Assembly (NCBI GenBank): GCA_023433925.1
Contig: JAEYTO010000019.1
Span: forward strand, 1 to 45,406
Direction of reading: 5' to 3'
DNA from: Pseudomonadota bacterium
Lineage (GTDB): Bacteria; Desulfobacterota; Desulfovibrionia; Desulfovibrionales; Desulfovibrionaceae
Length of the DNA: 45,406 nucleotides
Part shown: positions 23,488-38,255 of the stretch, in pieces
Layout: every line of letters starts with the position of its first letter
How positions within the stretch are numbered: the first letter of the stretch is position 1
Notes under the pieces: generated by a model
Databases searched by the model: none
What the model saw: only the letters and a program-made list of their open reading frames with translations
Told to the model about the DNA's origin: nothing
Made by a program: the position numbers and the translations under genes

Positions 23488-24795
23488 GTGTCCAAGGCCT
23501 CCTTGAGGAAATACCTCGCCAAGACCTTCTCCGACCAGGAACTCAAGCGCTGGTTCGATCCCCTGGGCGTGGAGGTGTCTCCCCAGGACAGGTGCGTGCG
23601 CGTATCCTTCCCGCACGCCTTCTTCGGCGACTGGTTCGGCAGGCACGCGCGCGGCCGCTTCGAGGAAGGGGTGGCCCGCTCCCTGGGCGCCGGGTACGCG
23701 GTGCTCTACATGAACGGGAGCGGGGGCGGGCTGCCGCAGCCCCTGGCCCACAAGCCGGCCCAAGGCGTGGACTTCCCCTTCGGGCGCCAGTTCTCGCTGG
23801 ACACCTTCCTGGTCAACCGCAAGAACTCCTTTCCCCTGGCTTCGGCCCGCGAAGTGGCCAGGAACGGCGCGAGCGCCTACAACCCGTTCGTCATCTGCGG
23901 CGAGGCCGGCTCGGGCAAGACCCACCTGCTGCGCGCCGTGGGCAACGAGATATGCAAGACGCGCGGCGTGGAGCGCGTCTTCCTCGGCACCGTGGAGGAC
24001 CTGGCCCAGCTCTACTCCTCGCGCTTCAGGAGCGACCCGCACAAGGCCAGGGACCATCTGTGCGCCTTCGACCACCTGCTCGTGGACGACTTGCAGGCCA
24101 TCAAGGCCCACCCGGAGCTGCAGCAGGAGCTCATCCTCGTTTTCAACTCCTTCCACGACCGCCGCAAGCAGATGGTTTTCGCCTGCGTGAGCCGCCTGTC
24201 GGCCTACGATTTCTTGGACCCCAAGCTCAAGTCGCGCCTGGAGTGGGGGCTCATCGTGCACCTGGAGAGTCCGGATCTGGACATTCGTGTGCGCCATATC
24301 CAGCAGCAGCTCAAGCTGCGCAAGCTCCAGCTGACCCAGGACCAGATCCTGACGCTCGCCCAGCGCTTCACGGACTTCCGCTTCCTCCAGGGCATCCTGC
24401 TCAAGCTCTTCGCCTTCAAGGAGCTCATGAATCGCGAGATACGCGAGCGCGAGTTCGAGCAGATCCTCATCCACACCGAGGACCAGTCCAAGCCGGCGCT
24501 GACGCCCGAGGCCGTGCTCAAGACCGTGTCCGACCACTACGGCCTGCCGGTCAAGGACATCCTCGGCAGCCGCCGCCACCAGAACGTGGTCCTGGCCAGG
24601 CAGGTGGCCATGTACCTGTGCCGCAAGCTCCTGGGCAGCTCCTATCCGGCCCTGGGCAGGCTCTTCGGCGGCAAGGATCACTCAACTGTTCTTTACGCCG
24701 TGAAAAAGATAAAGGAATCGCAGCGTGATGATGCGGATATGAAAAAGCTGTTGATAACTTTGCGCGAGAAATGCCTCAGCTCGGAGGATGTCTGA
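23488..24795 (+). CDS. dnaA: Chromosomal replication initiator DnaA
   Basis: 435 aa from GTG 23488. It opens the chromosome at oriC. Residues 1-75 form a domain I-like segment (SLRKYLAKTFSDQELKRWF), followed by a short linker. The AAA+ domain starts near FSLDTFLVNRKNSFPLA and has Walker A GEAGSGKTHLLRAVG, Walker B HLLVDDLQAI and box VII KSRLEWGLIVHLESPD with the arginine finger. Domain IV has SRRHQNVVLARQVAMYLCRK and GGKDHSTVLYAVKKI, the DNA-binding signature. The core motifs depart from consensus (for example LVDDLQ, not LIDDIQF). It leads dnaN-gyrB-gyrA. Confidence 0.94.
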   Translation: MSKASLRKYLAKTFSDQELKRWFDPLGVEVSPQDRCVRVSFPHAFFGDWFGRHARGRFEEGVARSLGAGYAVLYMNGSGGGLPQPLAHKPAQGVDFPFGRQFSLDTFLVNRKNSFPLASAREVARNGASAYNPFVICGEAGSGKTHLLRAVGNEICKTRGVERVFLGTVEDLAQLYSSRFRSDPHKARDHLCAFDHLLVDDLQAIKAHPELQQELILVFNSFHDRRKQMVFACVSRLSAYDFLDPKLKSRLEWGLIVHLESPDLDIRVRHIQQQLKLRKLQLTQDQILTLAQRFTDFRFLQGILLKLFAFKELMNREIREREFEQILIHTEDQSKPALTPEAVLKTVSDHYGLPVKDILGSRRHQNVVLARQVAMYLCRKLLGSSYPALGRLFGGKDHSTVLYAVKKIKESQRDDADMKKLLITLREKCLSSEDV

Positions 24796-24930
24796 CATGC
24801 CGGGGCCGGCGATGCTCGAACGTGCCTTTCCCATGGCTTGGCCTGTTCCTGCTTTATCCAGTTCTTACGGACTGTTGTCTGAGTTCCGCACCAAGTGACC
24901 GCCCTCTACAGCTAACAACAAGGAGACATC

Positions 24931-26094
24931 ATGTTTGTAAGAGTGTTCCGAGATGATATCATCGAGGGCTTGCAGAAATCGGCGAGCATCATCCCGGCCA
25001 AGACCGGGGCGGCATTCTTGAGGACCATCTGGCTCAAGGCCGAAGACGGGGCGCTCAAGATCATGGCCACGGACTCCAACCTGGAGTTCTGCGGCAGCTA
25101 CAAGGCCGAGATCGTCGAGGAAGGCTTGGCCGGCGTCCAGGGCAGGGCCTTCTACGACCTCATGCGCAAGCTCCCCTCGGGCCAGATCGCCATCCGCACG
25201 GACGAGTCCGGCAAGAGCGCGGTCATCGAGCAGGGCAGCCGCAAGTACAAGCTGCCGGTCAACGATCCGTCCTGGTTCCAGAAGTTCTCCGACTACCCCG
25301 CCACGGGCGGCGTGTTCTGGTCCGGCGACTTCCTCCAGGAAGTCATCGAGCGCGTGGCCTTCTGCATCAGCGACGAGGACACCATGGAGGCCATCGCCTG
25401 CATGAACTTCGTGGCCAAGGACAGCGAGGCCGGCAAGGTCGTGGAAGTCTGCGGCCTCAACGGCCACCAGTTCTCCATGGTCCGCTTCGTCAATGACGAT
25501 ATCGCCGCGCTGCTGCCCGAGAACGGCATCCTCGTGCAGAAGAAATACATCAACGAGCTCAAGAAGTGGCTGAGCGGCGACGAGATCGAGCTGGCCATCA
25601 GCGACAAGCGCCTGTTCTGCCGCACGGGCGACCAGCGCGAGACCTTCAGCCTGCCGCTGTCCTACTACCAGTATCCGGACTACCAGGGCTTCCTGGCCAA
25701 GGTCCGCGGCAACGGCGCGTCCACCCTGAGCGTCAGCCGCACCGAGATGATGGAATCCCTGGACCGCCTCATGATCTTCAACTCCGAGACCAACCGTTGC
25801 GTGAACCTCGTGTTCGGCGGCTCGGAGCTCACGCTCTTCTCCTCGGGCCAGGACGTGGGGCAGGCCTCGGAATCCATGCCCGTGGACTTCTCCGGAGACC
25901 TGGACAAGATAGCCTTCCCCACCCGCAACCTGATCGAAATACTTGGGCATTACACATCCGACCGGGTCAACTTCACGCTCACCGGCTCCGAGGGCCCCTG
26001 CGGCATCAAGGGCGAGCAGGACACGGACTATCTGGTCATCATCATGCCCATGAAGATCGTCGAAGAGACGTACTATAAAGAGGAAAACGACTAA
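24931..26094 (+). CDS. dnaN: DNA polymerase III beta subunit (sliding clamp)
   Basis: 387 aa. It forms the ring that holds polymerase III on DNA. The start is fixed by AAGGAG 5 bases before ATG 24931. The three clamp domains are recognisable: GLQKSASIIPAKTGAAFLRT and GRAFYDLMRKLP in domain 1, VAFCISDEDTMEAIACMNF in domain 2, and the C-terminal PMKIVEETY, the usual M-P-M-R/K region. It lies 135 bp after dnaA and 3 bp before gyrB, so it is in one transcription unit with gyrB. Confidence 0.96.
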   Translation: MFVRVFRDDIIEGLQKSASIIPAKTGAAFLRTIWLKAEDGALKIMATDSNLEFCGSYKAEIVEEGLAGVQGRAFYDLMRKLPSGQIAIRTDESGKSAVIEQGSRKYKLPVNDPSWFQKFSDYPATGGVFWSGDFLQEVIERVAFCISDEDTMEAIACMNFVAKDSEAGKVVEVCGLNGHQFSMVRFVNDDIAALLPENGILVQKKYINELKKWLSGDEIELAISDKRLFCRTGDQRETFSLPLSYYQYPDYQGFLAKVRGNGASTLSVSRTEMMESLDRLMIFNSETNRCVNLVFGGSELTLFSSGQDVGQASESMPVDFSGDLDKIAFPTRNLIEILGHYTSDRVNFTLTGSEGPCGIKGEQDTDYLVIIMPMKIVEETYYKEEND

Positions 26095-26097
26095 CCC

Positions 26098-28518
<2,421 letters not shown>

Positions 28519-28530
28519 AGCTTAAACAAG

Positions 28531-28567
28531 TGCCTGAACTATTCGGAAACTCCTAATAGTTCAGGCA
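28531..28567. other. AT-rich inverted repeat downstream of gyrB
   Basis: TGCCTGAACTATT, 11-base loop, then AATAGTTCAGGCA: a 13-bp perfect stem starting 12 bp after the gyrB stop. It could be a terminator for gyrB (no T-run) or the outer end of the inserted block. Confidence 0.6.
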
Positions 28568-28580
28568 ACTAAATACTTCT

Positions 28581-28607
28581 CAGTTATTAAGTAAGGCTTA
28601 ATAACTG
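28581..28607. other. Second AT-rich inverted repeat
   Basis: CAGTTATTAAG-TAAGG-CTTAATAACTG, an 11-bp perfect stem. It is about 105 bp upstream of the start of the AT-rich gene and could be an operator or a transcript hairpin. Confidence 0.6.
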
Positions 28608-28713
28608 GTGAGTCTTAATAATAAGCGTTTTAGGCAGGCTCTCCACATAAACAACCTCACGTGCTTTCTACCTCAATGGGTTGCAGTTTCTTCCAGAAAA
28701 TAAGGAGCCAAGC

Positions 28714-29400
28714 ATGCCAAATTCACGCATACGGAATGATGCGCGAATCTCAATTAATAAACTTGGTGAATACCTTGTAGCCAAGCCTAGCCGCAGACAA
28801 ACAATAATCCGAGATCAAAAGAGACCGAAGGATTTTGTTGTTGCGCGGTATACTGATGCAGAGAGAGCCATCCAGGATTATATAACAGATGGTTCACCAG
28901 ACACTGTCCAACTTAAAAGAGCAATTAGGTCTTTGAAGCTCTCCGAGTGTGAGACAAAATGGCAGCAGGATACTGCCGATTTATGTGCCAAAGCGCTTTT
29001 TGCCTTTATGAGTATAGCAGATGAAGTGTCTACAAATGGGTTCACGCCTATAAAGGGAGACGATAGCCCAGAAAAAATGTTGATTTCAGACGTAAAAATA
29101 AGTGTAAGGCCAGAAATACTCCTAAGAGATCAAGATGATCTTAGCGTTGTAGGTGGTATTAAGCTTTATATAGTTAAGAACAATCCACTTACGGACGAAG
29201 CTGGGTCTTTCGTCAGCACCTTGTTATACCGATATATTGCCGAGGTGATTTCATCAGAAGCAGCAGTTCATAACAAAAACTGTTTCGTAGTTGATGTATT
29301 TGCTGGAAAAGTCTTTCAGGCTCCAAATACATATAAACGAAACATGAATAATATCGCTGCCGCTTGTGCAGAAATATCTGCTCGTTGGAGATCTTTATAG
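28714..29400 (+). CDS. AT-rich orphan gene between gyrB and gyrA, unknown function
   Basis: 228 aa from ATG 28714, with TAAGGAG 9 bases upstream, a near-ideal site. Base composition and codon use (AAT, ATA, TTA, AGA) are strongly AT-rich compared with the flanking gyrase genes, pointing to recent transfer. The N-terminal part is basic (ISINKLGEYLVAKPSRRQTI). The middle has a region SDVKISVRPEILLRDQDD followed by GGIKLYIVKNNPL. The C-terminal part contains CFVVDVFAGKVFQAPNTYKR and a helix ending SARWRSL. No membrane helix or signal peptide. I do not recognise the family with confidence; a defence or mobile-element accessory role is a guess from context. Confidence 0.8.
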   Translation: MPNSRIRNDARISINKLGEYLVAKPSRRQTIIRDQKRPKDFVVARYTDAERAIQDYITDGSPDTVQLKRAIRSLKLSECETKWQQDTADLCAKALFAFMSIADEVSTNGFTPIKGDDSPEKMLISDVKISVRPEILLRDQDDLSVVGGIKLYIVKNNPLTDEAGSFVSTLLYRYIAEVISSEAAVHNKNCFVVDVFAGKVFQAPNTYKRNMNNIAAACAEISARWRSL

Positions 29401-29465
29401 GTGTTATCAAGGAAGCTGGAGGACCTTTTTCAAGAGGTTTTTCGGTTCTAGACCATGGAGAGTAA

Positions 29466-31931
<2,466 letters not shown>

Positions 31932-31966
31932 CCGCGGGAGGACGGACCTTCCCGGAGAATGGTGCA

Positions 31967-32833
31967 ATGCCCAAAGCGCTCAAGCGCATCGTGATCGTAT
32001 CGGCGTTGAGCCTGGCCATGCTGGCGGGCTGCGGTGAAGACAAGGCAAGCCTCCCCTCCGAGCTGGAGAAGGCCAGGAGCGCCTACAGCCAGGGCCTGTA
32101 CCTGGAGGCCGAGGCCGAGTACGAGCGCTTCCTTCAGGAGCACGCGCAGCATTCGGCTCGCTGGGAGGCCTGGAGCCGGCTCCTGGACATCACCTTCTCG
32201 GTGAAGAACGACTCGGACAAGGGCCTCATACTCCTGGAGGCCATGCTCCTGGAGTATGGCCACGACCAGGAGAAATCCGCCATCGTGCTGCAGCAGATCG
32301 GCGACCTGTATGCCGACCAGAAGCAGTGGGACAAGGCCGTGGAGAAGTGGGCCAAGGGCCGGCGGCTGGCGGGTCAGGAGCCGGCCAGGCAGTGGCCCTT
32401 CTCCCTGCGCATGGCCAGGGCCTACCGGGCCATGGGCCACTACGACATGTCCCGGGAGACCCTGGCGCGCTGCCTCAAGGACGCGCCCGATACCAAGTCC
32501 ATGGCCATCGGCAAGTACGACATGGCCATGACCTATACCTTCCTGGAGAACTGGGACAAGGCCCGCAAGCTCCTGGAGGAGGTCACGGCCAGCGGCGAGC
32601 TGTCTCCCGAGGACCAGGCCGTGGCCATCTTCCTGCTGGCCGACGTGCACATACATGACGGCGATCTGGAGAAGGCCAAGGACCTCCTGGAGTCCGTGAC
32701 CGGCACCCATCCCAATCCGCTGGCCGTGGATATCAGGATCGACTACCTGGACAGGGAGATAGAGGCCCGCAAGGGCCGGCCCAAGCCGGTCATCGAGATG
32801 AACCCGGAGGACACCGGCGCACAGGCGACATGA
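31967..32833 (+). CDS. TPR-repeat lipoprotein
   Basis: 288 aa from ATG 31967. The N-terminus has a lipoprotein signal with lipobox LAGC (Cys22), so it should be anchored in the envelope. The body is a series of TPR-like helices, including AYSQGLYLEAEAEYERFLQE, GDLYADQKQWDKAVEKW, ARAYRAMGHYDMSRETLARC and FLENWDKARKLLEEV. TPR lipoproteins act as scaffolds for envelope assembly or transport complexes. It lies 35 bp after gyrA and is followed by a strong bidirectional terminator, so it may be the last gene of the dnaA-gyrA unit. Confidence 0.85.
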   Translation: MPKALKRIVIVSALSLAMLAGCGEDKASLPSELEKARSAYSQGLYLEAEAEYERFLQEHAQHSARWEAWSRLLDITFSVKNDSDKGLILLEAMLLEYGHDQEKSAIVLQQIGDLYADQKQWDKAVEKWAKGRRLAGQEPARQWPFSLRMARAYRAMGHYDMSRETLARCLKDAPDTKSMAIGKYDMAMTYTFLENWDKARKLLEEVTASGELSPEDQAVAIFLLADVHIHDGDLEKAKDLLESVTGTHPNPLAVDIRIDYLDREIEARKGRPKPVIEMNPEDTGAQAT

Positions 32834-32855
32834 CGAGCCGTGTGGCCGAAAAATC

Positions 32856-32891
32856 AAGAAGCCCCTTGTCCGGATGGACAAGGGGCTTCTT
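32856..32891. terminator. Bidirectional terminator between convergent genes
   Basis: AAGAAGCCCCTTGTCC-GGAT-GGACAAGGGGCTTCTT, a 16-bp perfect stem. It is followed by TATTC on the plus strand and by GATTTTTC on the minus strand. It sits between the lipoprotein gene (+) and the hybrid kinase (-). Confidence 0.9.
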
Positions 32892-32917
32892 ATTCGTGAT
32901 GCGCAGGTCAGATGCGC

Positions 32918-34951
<2,034 letters not shown>

Positions 34952-35194
34952 TTCAGCTCTCATATGCTGGTTGTCCGAACGGCCCACCGGTGGGCAAGGG
35001 CCGCCGGCAGCCCTCCAAAACCGAGAAACATGTTTTGATAGGTGAATGAATAGGCGTCCAAGGCGTCAAGGACAAGATGCGCGAGGCCAAAAAGGCGAGC
35101 CCCCGGGCTCAAGCGCAGCCATGCCGGCACCTTGGCCTGAAAGAAAACTGGCCCGCCGTAGCCTCTTGCGGCCCATGCCGGCCGGGATGCGGCA

Positions 35195-36526
35195 TCAGCT
35201 CTGGCAGCTTGGGTCGCGGAACACGTTCGTGTTCGGGTCCTGGCCCGTGGACTCCAGCACGCTGCGCCAGTAGTCCGAGCGCACGTTGAGCCGCTTGCGC
35301 TTGTCGGTGACGAGCTCCATGGGCAGGTGCACGTAGCGGTCCTGCATGCGGCTGACGACCATGCCGGTCTTGCCGGCCATGGCCGCGTGCACGGAGTGCT
35401 GGCCAAGGAAGCCGCAGTAGACGCGGTCGTTGGAGTTGGCCGGCACCGAGCGGATGATGTAGCTCGGGTCGATGTACTTGATGCTGATGGGCATCCCGCG
35501 CGCGGCGAAGTACCGCTTCATGTGCGTGATGAGCACGTCGCTGATGTCGCCGAGCTTCACGTTGCCCGAGGCGTCCTTGGCCCCGCTCTGGCCCGTGATG
35601 TCCTGGCCCGCGCCCTCGGCGGCCACGATGACCGCGTGCTGGCGGGATTGGAGGCGCCTCTCCAGGGCCGGGAGCAGGCCGTGCTCGCCTTCGAGCGCGA
35701 AGCGCTGCTCGGGCACGAGCACGAAGTTGACCTCCTTGAGGGCCAGGGTGGCCTGGGCGGCGATGAAGCCGGCCTCGCGGCCCATGAGCTTGACCAGGCC
35801 GATTCCGTTGAAGGCGCCCAGGGCCTCGGTGTGCGCGCAGTCGATGGCTTCGGTGGCCTTTTCCACGGCCGTGTCGAAGCCGAAGGACTTGGAGACGAAG
35901 TTGATGTCGTTGTCGATGGTCTTGGGGATGCCGATGACGCCGATCCTGCGGCCGCGCGAGGCGACCTCCTTCTGGATGGCCTGGGCCGCGCGCATGGTTC
36001 CGTCGCCGCCGATGACGAACAGGATGTTCACGTTCATGCGCTCCAGGGCGTCCACGATCTCGTCCATGGGCTGCGGGCCGCGCGAGGAGCCCAGAATGGT
36101 GCCGCCGAATTGATGGATGTCGGCCACGCTGCGCGGCGTGAGCTCCATGACGTCGTGGTGGAACTTGGGGATGAAGCCTTGCAGGCCGTAGCGGATGCCC
36201 ACGCAGGAGGCGATGTTGTAGTTGTGGAAGGCCTCCATGACGATGGAGCGGATGACGTCGTTGATGCCGGGACACAGGCCGCCGCAGGTCACGATGGCGC
36301 ACTTGACCTTGGAGGGGTCGAAATAGATCTTCTGGCGCGGCCCGGCCATCTGGAAGTCGCAATATACGAGCTCGTCCGTGGGCTCGGGCAGGTCCTCCTC
36401 GGGCACGTTCATGCGCAGGATGGTGGAATCCGAGATGAAGCGGCAGTATGGCAGCGGGTTGTCCACCTTGCATTCGCCAAGGGATTGAATGGCGAGCGTG
36501 TTCCAGGCCGGGGACGGCGTATTCAT
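35195..36526 (-). CDS. pfkA: 6-phosphofructokinase (ATP type with PPi-type signature)
   Basis: 443 aa from ATG 36526, with AAGGAG 5 bases upstream. It phosphorylates fructose 6-phosphate. The nucleotide loop is IGGDGTMRAAQAI, with Gly at the position that marks ATP-dependent enzymes (Asp in PPi-dependent ones). The catalytic loop is IGIPKTIDNDINF, with the Lys found in PPi-dependent and long ATP-dependent enzymes. MGREAGFIAAQATL and the C-terminal PSYIIRSVPANSNDR bind fructose 6-phosphate. The mixed signature and the long N-terminal extension fit the clade with trypanosomal and plant ATP-PFKs. It is a single gene. Confidence 0.9.
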   Translation of the reverse strand: MNTPSPAWNTLAIQSLGECKVDNPLPYCRFISDSTILRMNVPEEDLPEPTDELVYCDFQMAGPRQKIYFDPSKVKCAIVTCGGLCPGINDVIRSIVMEAFHNYNIASCVGIRYGLQGFIPKFHHDVMELTPRSVADIHQFGGTILGSSRGPQPMDEIVDALERMNVNILFVIGGDGTMRAAQAIQKEVASRGRRIGVIGIPKTIDNDINFVSKSFGFDTAVEKATEAIDCAHTEALGAFNGIGLVKLMGREAGFIAAQATLALKEVNFVLVPEQRFALEGEHGLLPALERRLQSRQHAVIVAAEGAGQDITGQSGAKDASGNVKLGDISDVLITHMKRYFAARGMPISIKYIDPSYIIRSVPANSNDRVYCGFLGQHSVHAAMAGKTGMVVSRMQDRYVHLPMELVTDKRKRLNVRSDYWRSVLESTGQDPNTNVFRDPSCQS

Positions 36527-36635
36527 GGCCACTCCTTCGGTGGGTGCTGGTGCGTTTGCTTGAGATGACGATGGGAGCGCAAGGCTCGTACGTCCTGCAT
36601 ATGTCAAAACCAGGTTCAGGTAAACCGGCCCCAGG

Positions 36636-37811
36636 CTAGCGAGGCCCGCCCCGCATCCTCGTCAGGGCTGCCTCCAGGCGCCGGCCCTCCTCCAGGATGA
36701 CCTGGGCGTACTCGCCTTCGCGCGAGGCGGGATTGACCGTCTCCATGAGCTTGCGCGCGAAGCCGGCCACGGCCATGAGCGGGTTGCGCACCTCGTGGGC
36801 CACGGCCTCCAGGACATCGTCGGACTCCTGCCCCGGCTTCAGGCTCTCGAAGGCCGGCAGGCCTGGCCGGGCCTGCCGGCTGGACAACCCGGCCATGGAC
36901 CGTCCGGCCTTGCGCAGAAGGTCGCGCAACCCGTGCTGCAGGTCCACGTCCGCCACCAGGGTCTCGGTCTGGCGCGCAAGCTCGCTCACGGCGGCGAGCA
37001 GAATGTCGCCCAGCTCGTCGGCGCTGGCGTCGAAGCGCGCCCTGCCCTGCTCGAAAAGCGCGAGCACGTCCTGGAAGCCCGAGAAGAGCAGGCGCGTGAA
37101 CAGGTCGGCCAGCTCGCAGCAGGAGCGCAGGGCCACGGCGTTCGGCCCGGCCTCCTCGGCGCAGACCAGGCAGGCGGTGGCGTGCCGCGGAAAGCCCCAA
37201 TGGCGCAGGGCCGAGGCGGCGAGCTGCAAGTGGTCCACGCCGGCGTGCAGCCGCTCGCGGCGCAGGCATTCGTCCAAGGAGGCCAAGTCCAGAGGGCAGG
37301 CCCCGCCGTAGGCCTGGCCAAGGAGTGGCCGCCACAGGAGCATGCCCACGCCCCAGGTGAAGCCGAGCACGAAAGCCTCCTCCCTGGAGATGCAGCGCAG
37401 GTAGTCCTCCAGGACCTCGGCCGTCACGGCCCGGCACAGGGCCCGCTCGATGTATCCGTTCCGGTCGGCCACGGAGGGCGTGAGCGGGAGCAGATCCTGG
37501 CCCAGGGTGATGGTCAGGGCGACCTTGGCGCTGAAGCGGAAGCCCATCCTGGCTATGGCCTGGCGCGGGGTAGAGGCCTTGAACAGGGCCTGAAAGTACT
37601 TGCGGTTGGAGATGCCGACGGTCAGCTCGCTCAAGCCCGCATCGGTGGCAAGGATAGCTTCCAGCTCGCGCGCCGTGGCGCCTTCCCTCCAGAACAGGGC
37701 GATGAGCTCGCGGGTCGCGGGTCTGACGGCCGGCACCCCCAGGCCCTGCTCCACGCGCTTGAGGAACTCGACGGGATCGTGCTTGGCGAGGCTGGCTGGC
37801 GGCTGGTCCAT
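36636..37811 (-). CDS. HDOD domain fused to a HisKA domain, without an ATPase domain
   Basis: 391 aa from ATG 37811, with AGGAG 8 bases upstream. Residues 15-230 form an HDOD domain: VPAVRPATRELIALFW, then ATDAGLSELTVGISNRKYF and STPRQAIARMGFRFSAKV. The HD residues are lost, as is normal for HDOD. A linker of about 100 residues leads to a HisKA-like segment AVAHEVRNPLMAVAGFARK with the acceptor His in position. The protein ends about 45 residues later, with no HATPase_c domain. It can therefore not autophosphorylate and may act as a phosphotransfer, dimerisation or sequestering partner. The upstream DNA holds repeats and a terminator. Confidence 0.8.
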   Translation of the reverse strand: MDQPPASLAKHDPVEFLKRVEQGLGVPAVRPATRELIALFWREGATARELEAILATDAGLSELTVGISNRKYFQALFKASTPRQAIARMGFRFSAKVALTITLGQDLLPLTPSVADRNGYIERALCRAVTAEVLEDYLRCISREEAFVLGFTWGVGMLLWRPLLGQAYGGACPLDLASLDECLRRERLHAGVDHLQLAASALRHWGFPRHATACLVCAEEAGPNAVALRSCCELADLFTRLLFSGFQDVLALFEQGRARFDASADELGDILLAAVSELARQTETLVADVDLQHGLRDLLRKAGRSMAGLSSRQARPGLPAFESLKPGQESDDVLEAVAHEVRNPLMAVAGFARKLMETVNPASREGEYAQVILEEGRRLEAALTRMRGGPR

Positions 37812-37946
37812 GGCTGGGCTCCTGGATCGGTGAGCGGACTGGAAGCAGCCTAGCACATCCCGCCCGCCATTGCACGAGCCGGCCATGAATGACCGGGCGC
37901 TCCGCCCGCCGCGCCCGGCCCATGGACATCGCGCGAATCCCGCCAA

Positions 37947-38070
37947 GAGCATTTTGCTTTTGAAAATGCTCTGCAAGCCATGCGCCGGCATGGCTTGCCG
38001 CCGCGTAGGCGACGGCGCAATTCACTTGCGCCGTCAACGCCGGAGCGAGCGTCTCAAAGTCAAACTGCTC
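37947..38070 (-). repeat. Family 1 dispersed repeat, copy C (inverted, 124 bp)
   Basis: The ends GAGCATTTTGCTTTTG (37947-37962) and the complement of CAAAGTCAAACTGCTC (38055-38070) match at 13 of 16 positions, giving imperfect terminal inverted repeats. Internal hairpins are AGAGCATTTT / AAAATGCTCT (10 bp, 37946-37972), GCAAGCCATGC / GCATGGCTTGC with loop CGGC, and GACGGCGCAA-TTCAC-TTGCGCCGTC (10 bp, 38011-38035), three pairs longer than in copy A. Confidence 0.9.
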
Positions 38071-38138
38071 AAGGAAGCCTATCACGGCGGGAACCCTTGG
38101 CCCCATTCCATTCGCGAACGACTCATGAGCCCAACGCG

Positions 38139-38175
38139 AAGCTGCCGCTCCGGGGATGCTCCGGAGCGGCAGCTT
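38139..38175. terminator. Strong hairpin downstream of hisG
   Basis: AAGCTGCCGCTCCGG-GGATGCT-CCGGAGCGGCAGCTT, a 15-bp perfect stem with a 7-base loop. It lies about 80 bp past the hisG stop and is likely to end the hisI-hisG transcript. Confidence 0.7.
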
Positions 38176-38184
38176 GGAAAACAC

Positions 38185-38248
38185 GGGGTCCAGGGGCCCT
38201 CGGCCCCTGGCAGGGTGAGGTCTGGAGAGGGACGGCGTCCCTCTCCAG
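38185..38248. repeat. Family 2 double-hairpin repeat
   Basis: GGGGTCCAGGGGCC-CTC-GGCCCCTGG (9-bp stem), then CAGGGTGAGGT, then CTGGAGAGGGAC-GGC-GTCCCTCTCCAG (12-bp perfect stem, 38222-38248). It ends 7 bp from the hisG stop codon. Confidence 0.85.
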
Positions 38249-38255
38249 CTCCTGG

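Larger units (their letters stand above)
37812..38255. other. Intergenic region with repeats and terminator
   Basis: About 440 bp between the HDOD-HisKA gene and hisG. It contains family 1 copy C, a strong hairpin at 38139-38175 and a family 2 copy at 38185-38248. I see no gene; an open frame that runs through copy C has no other support. Confidence 0.7.
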
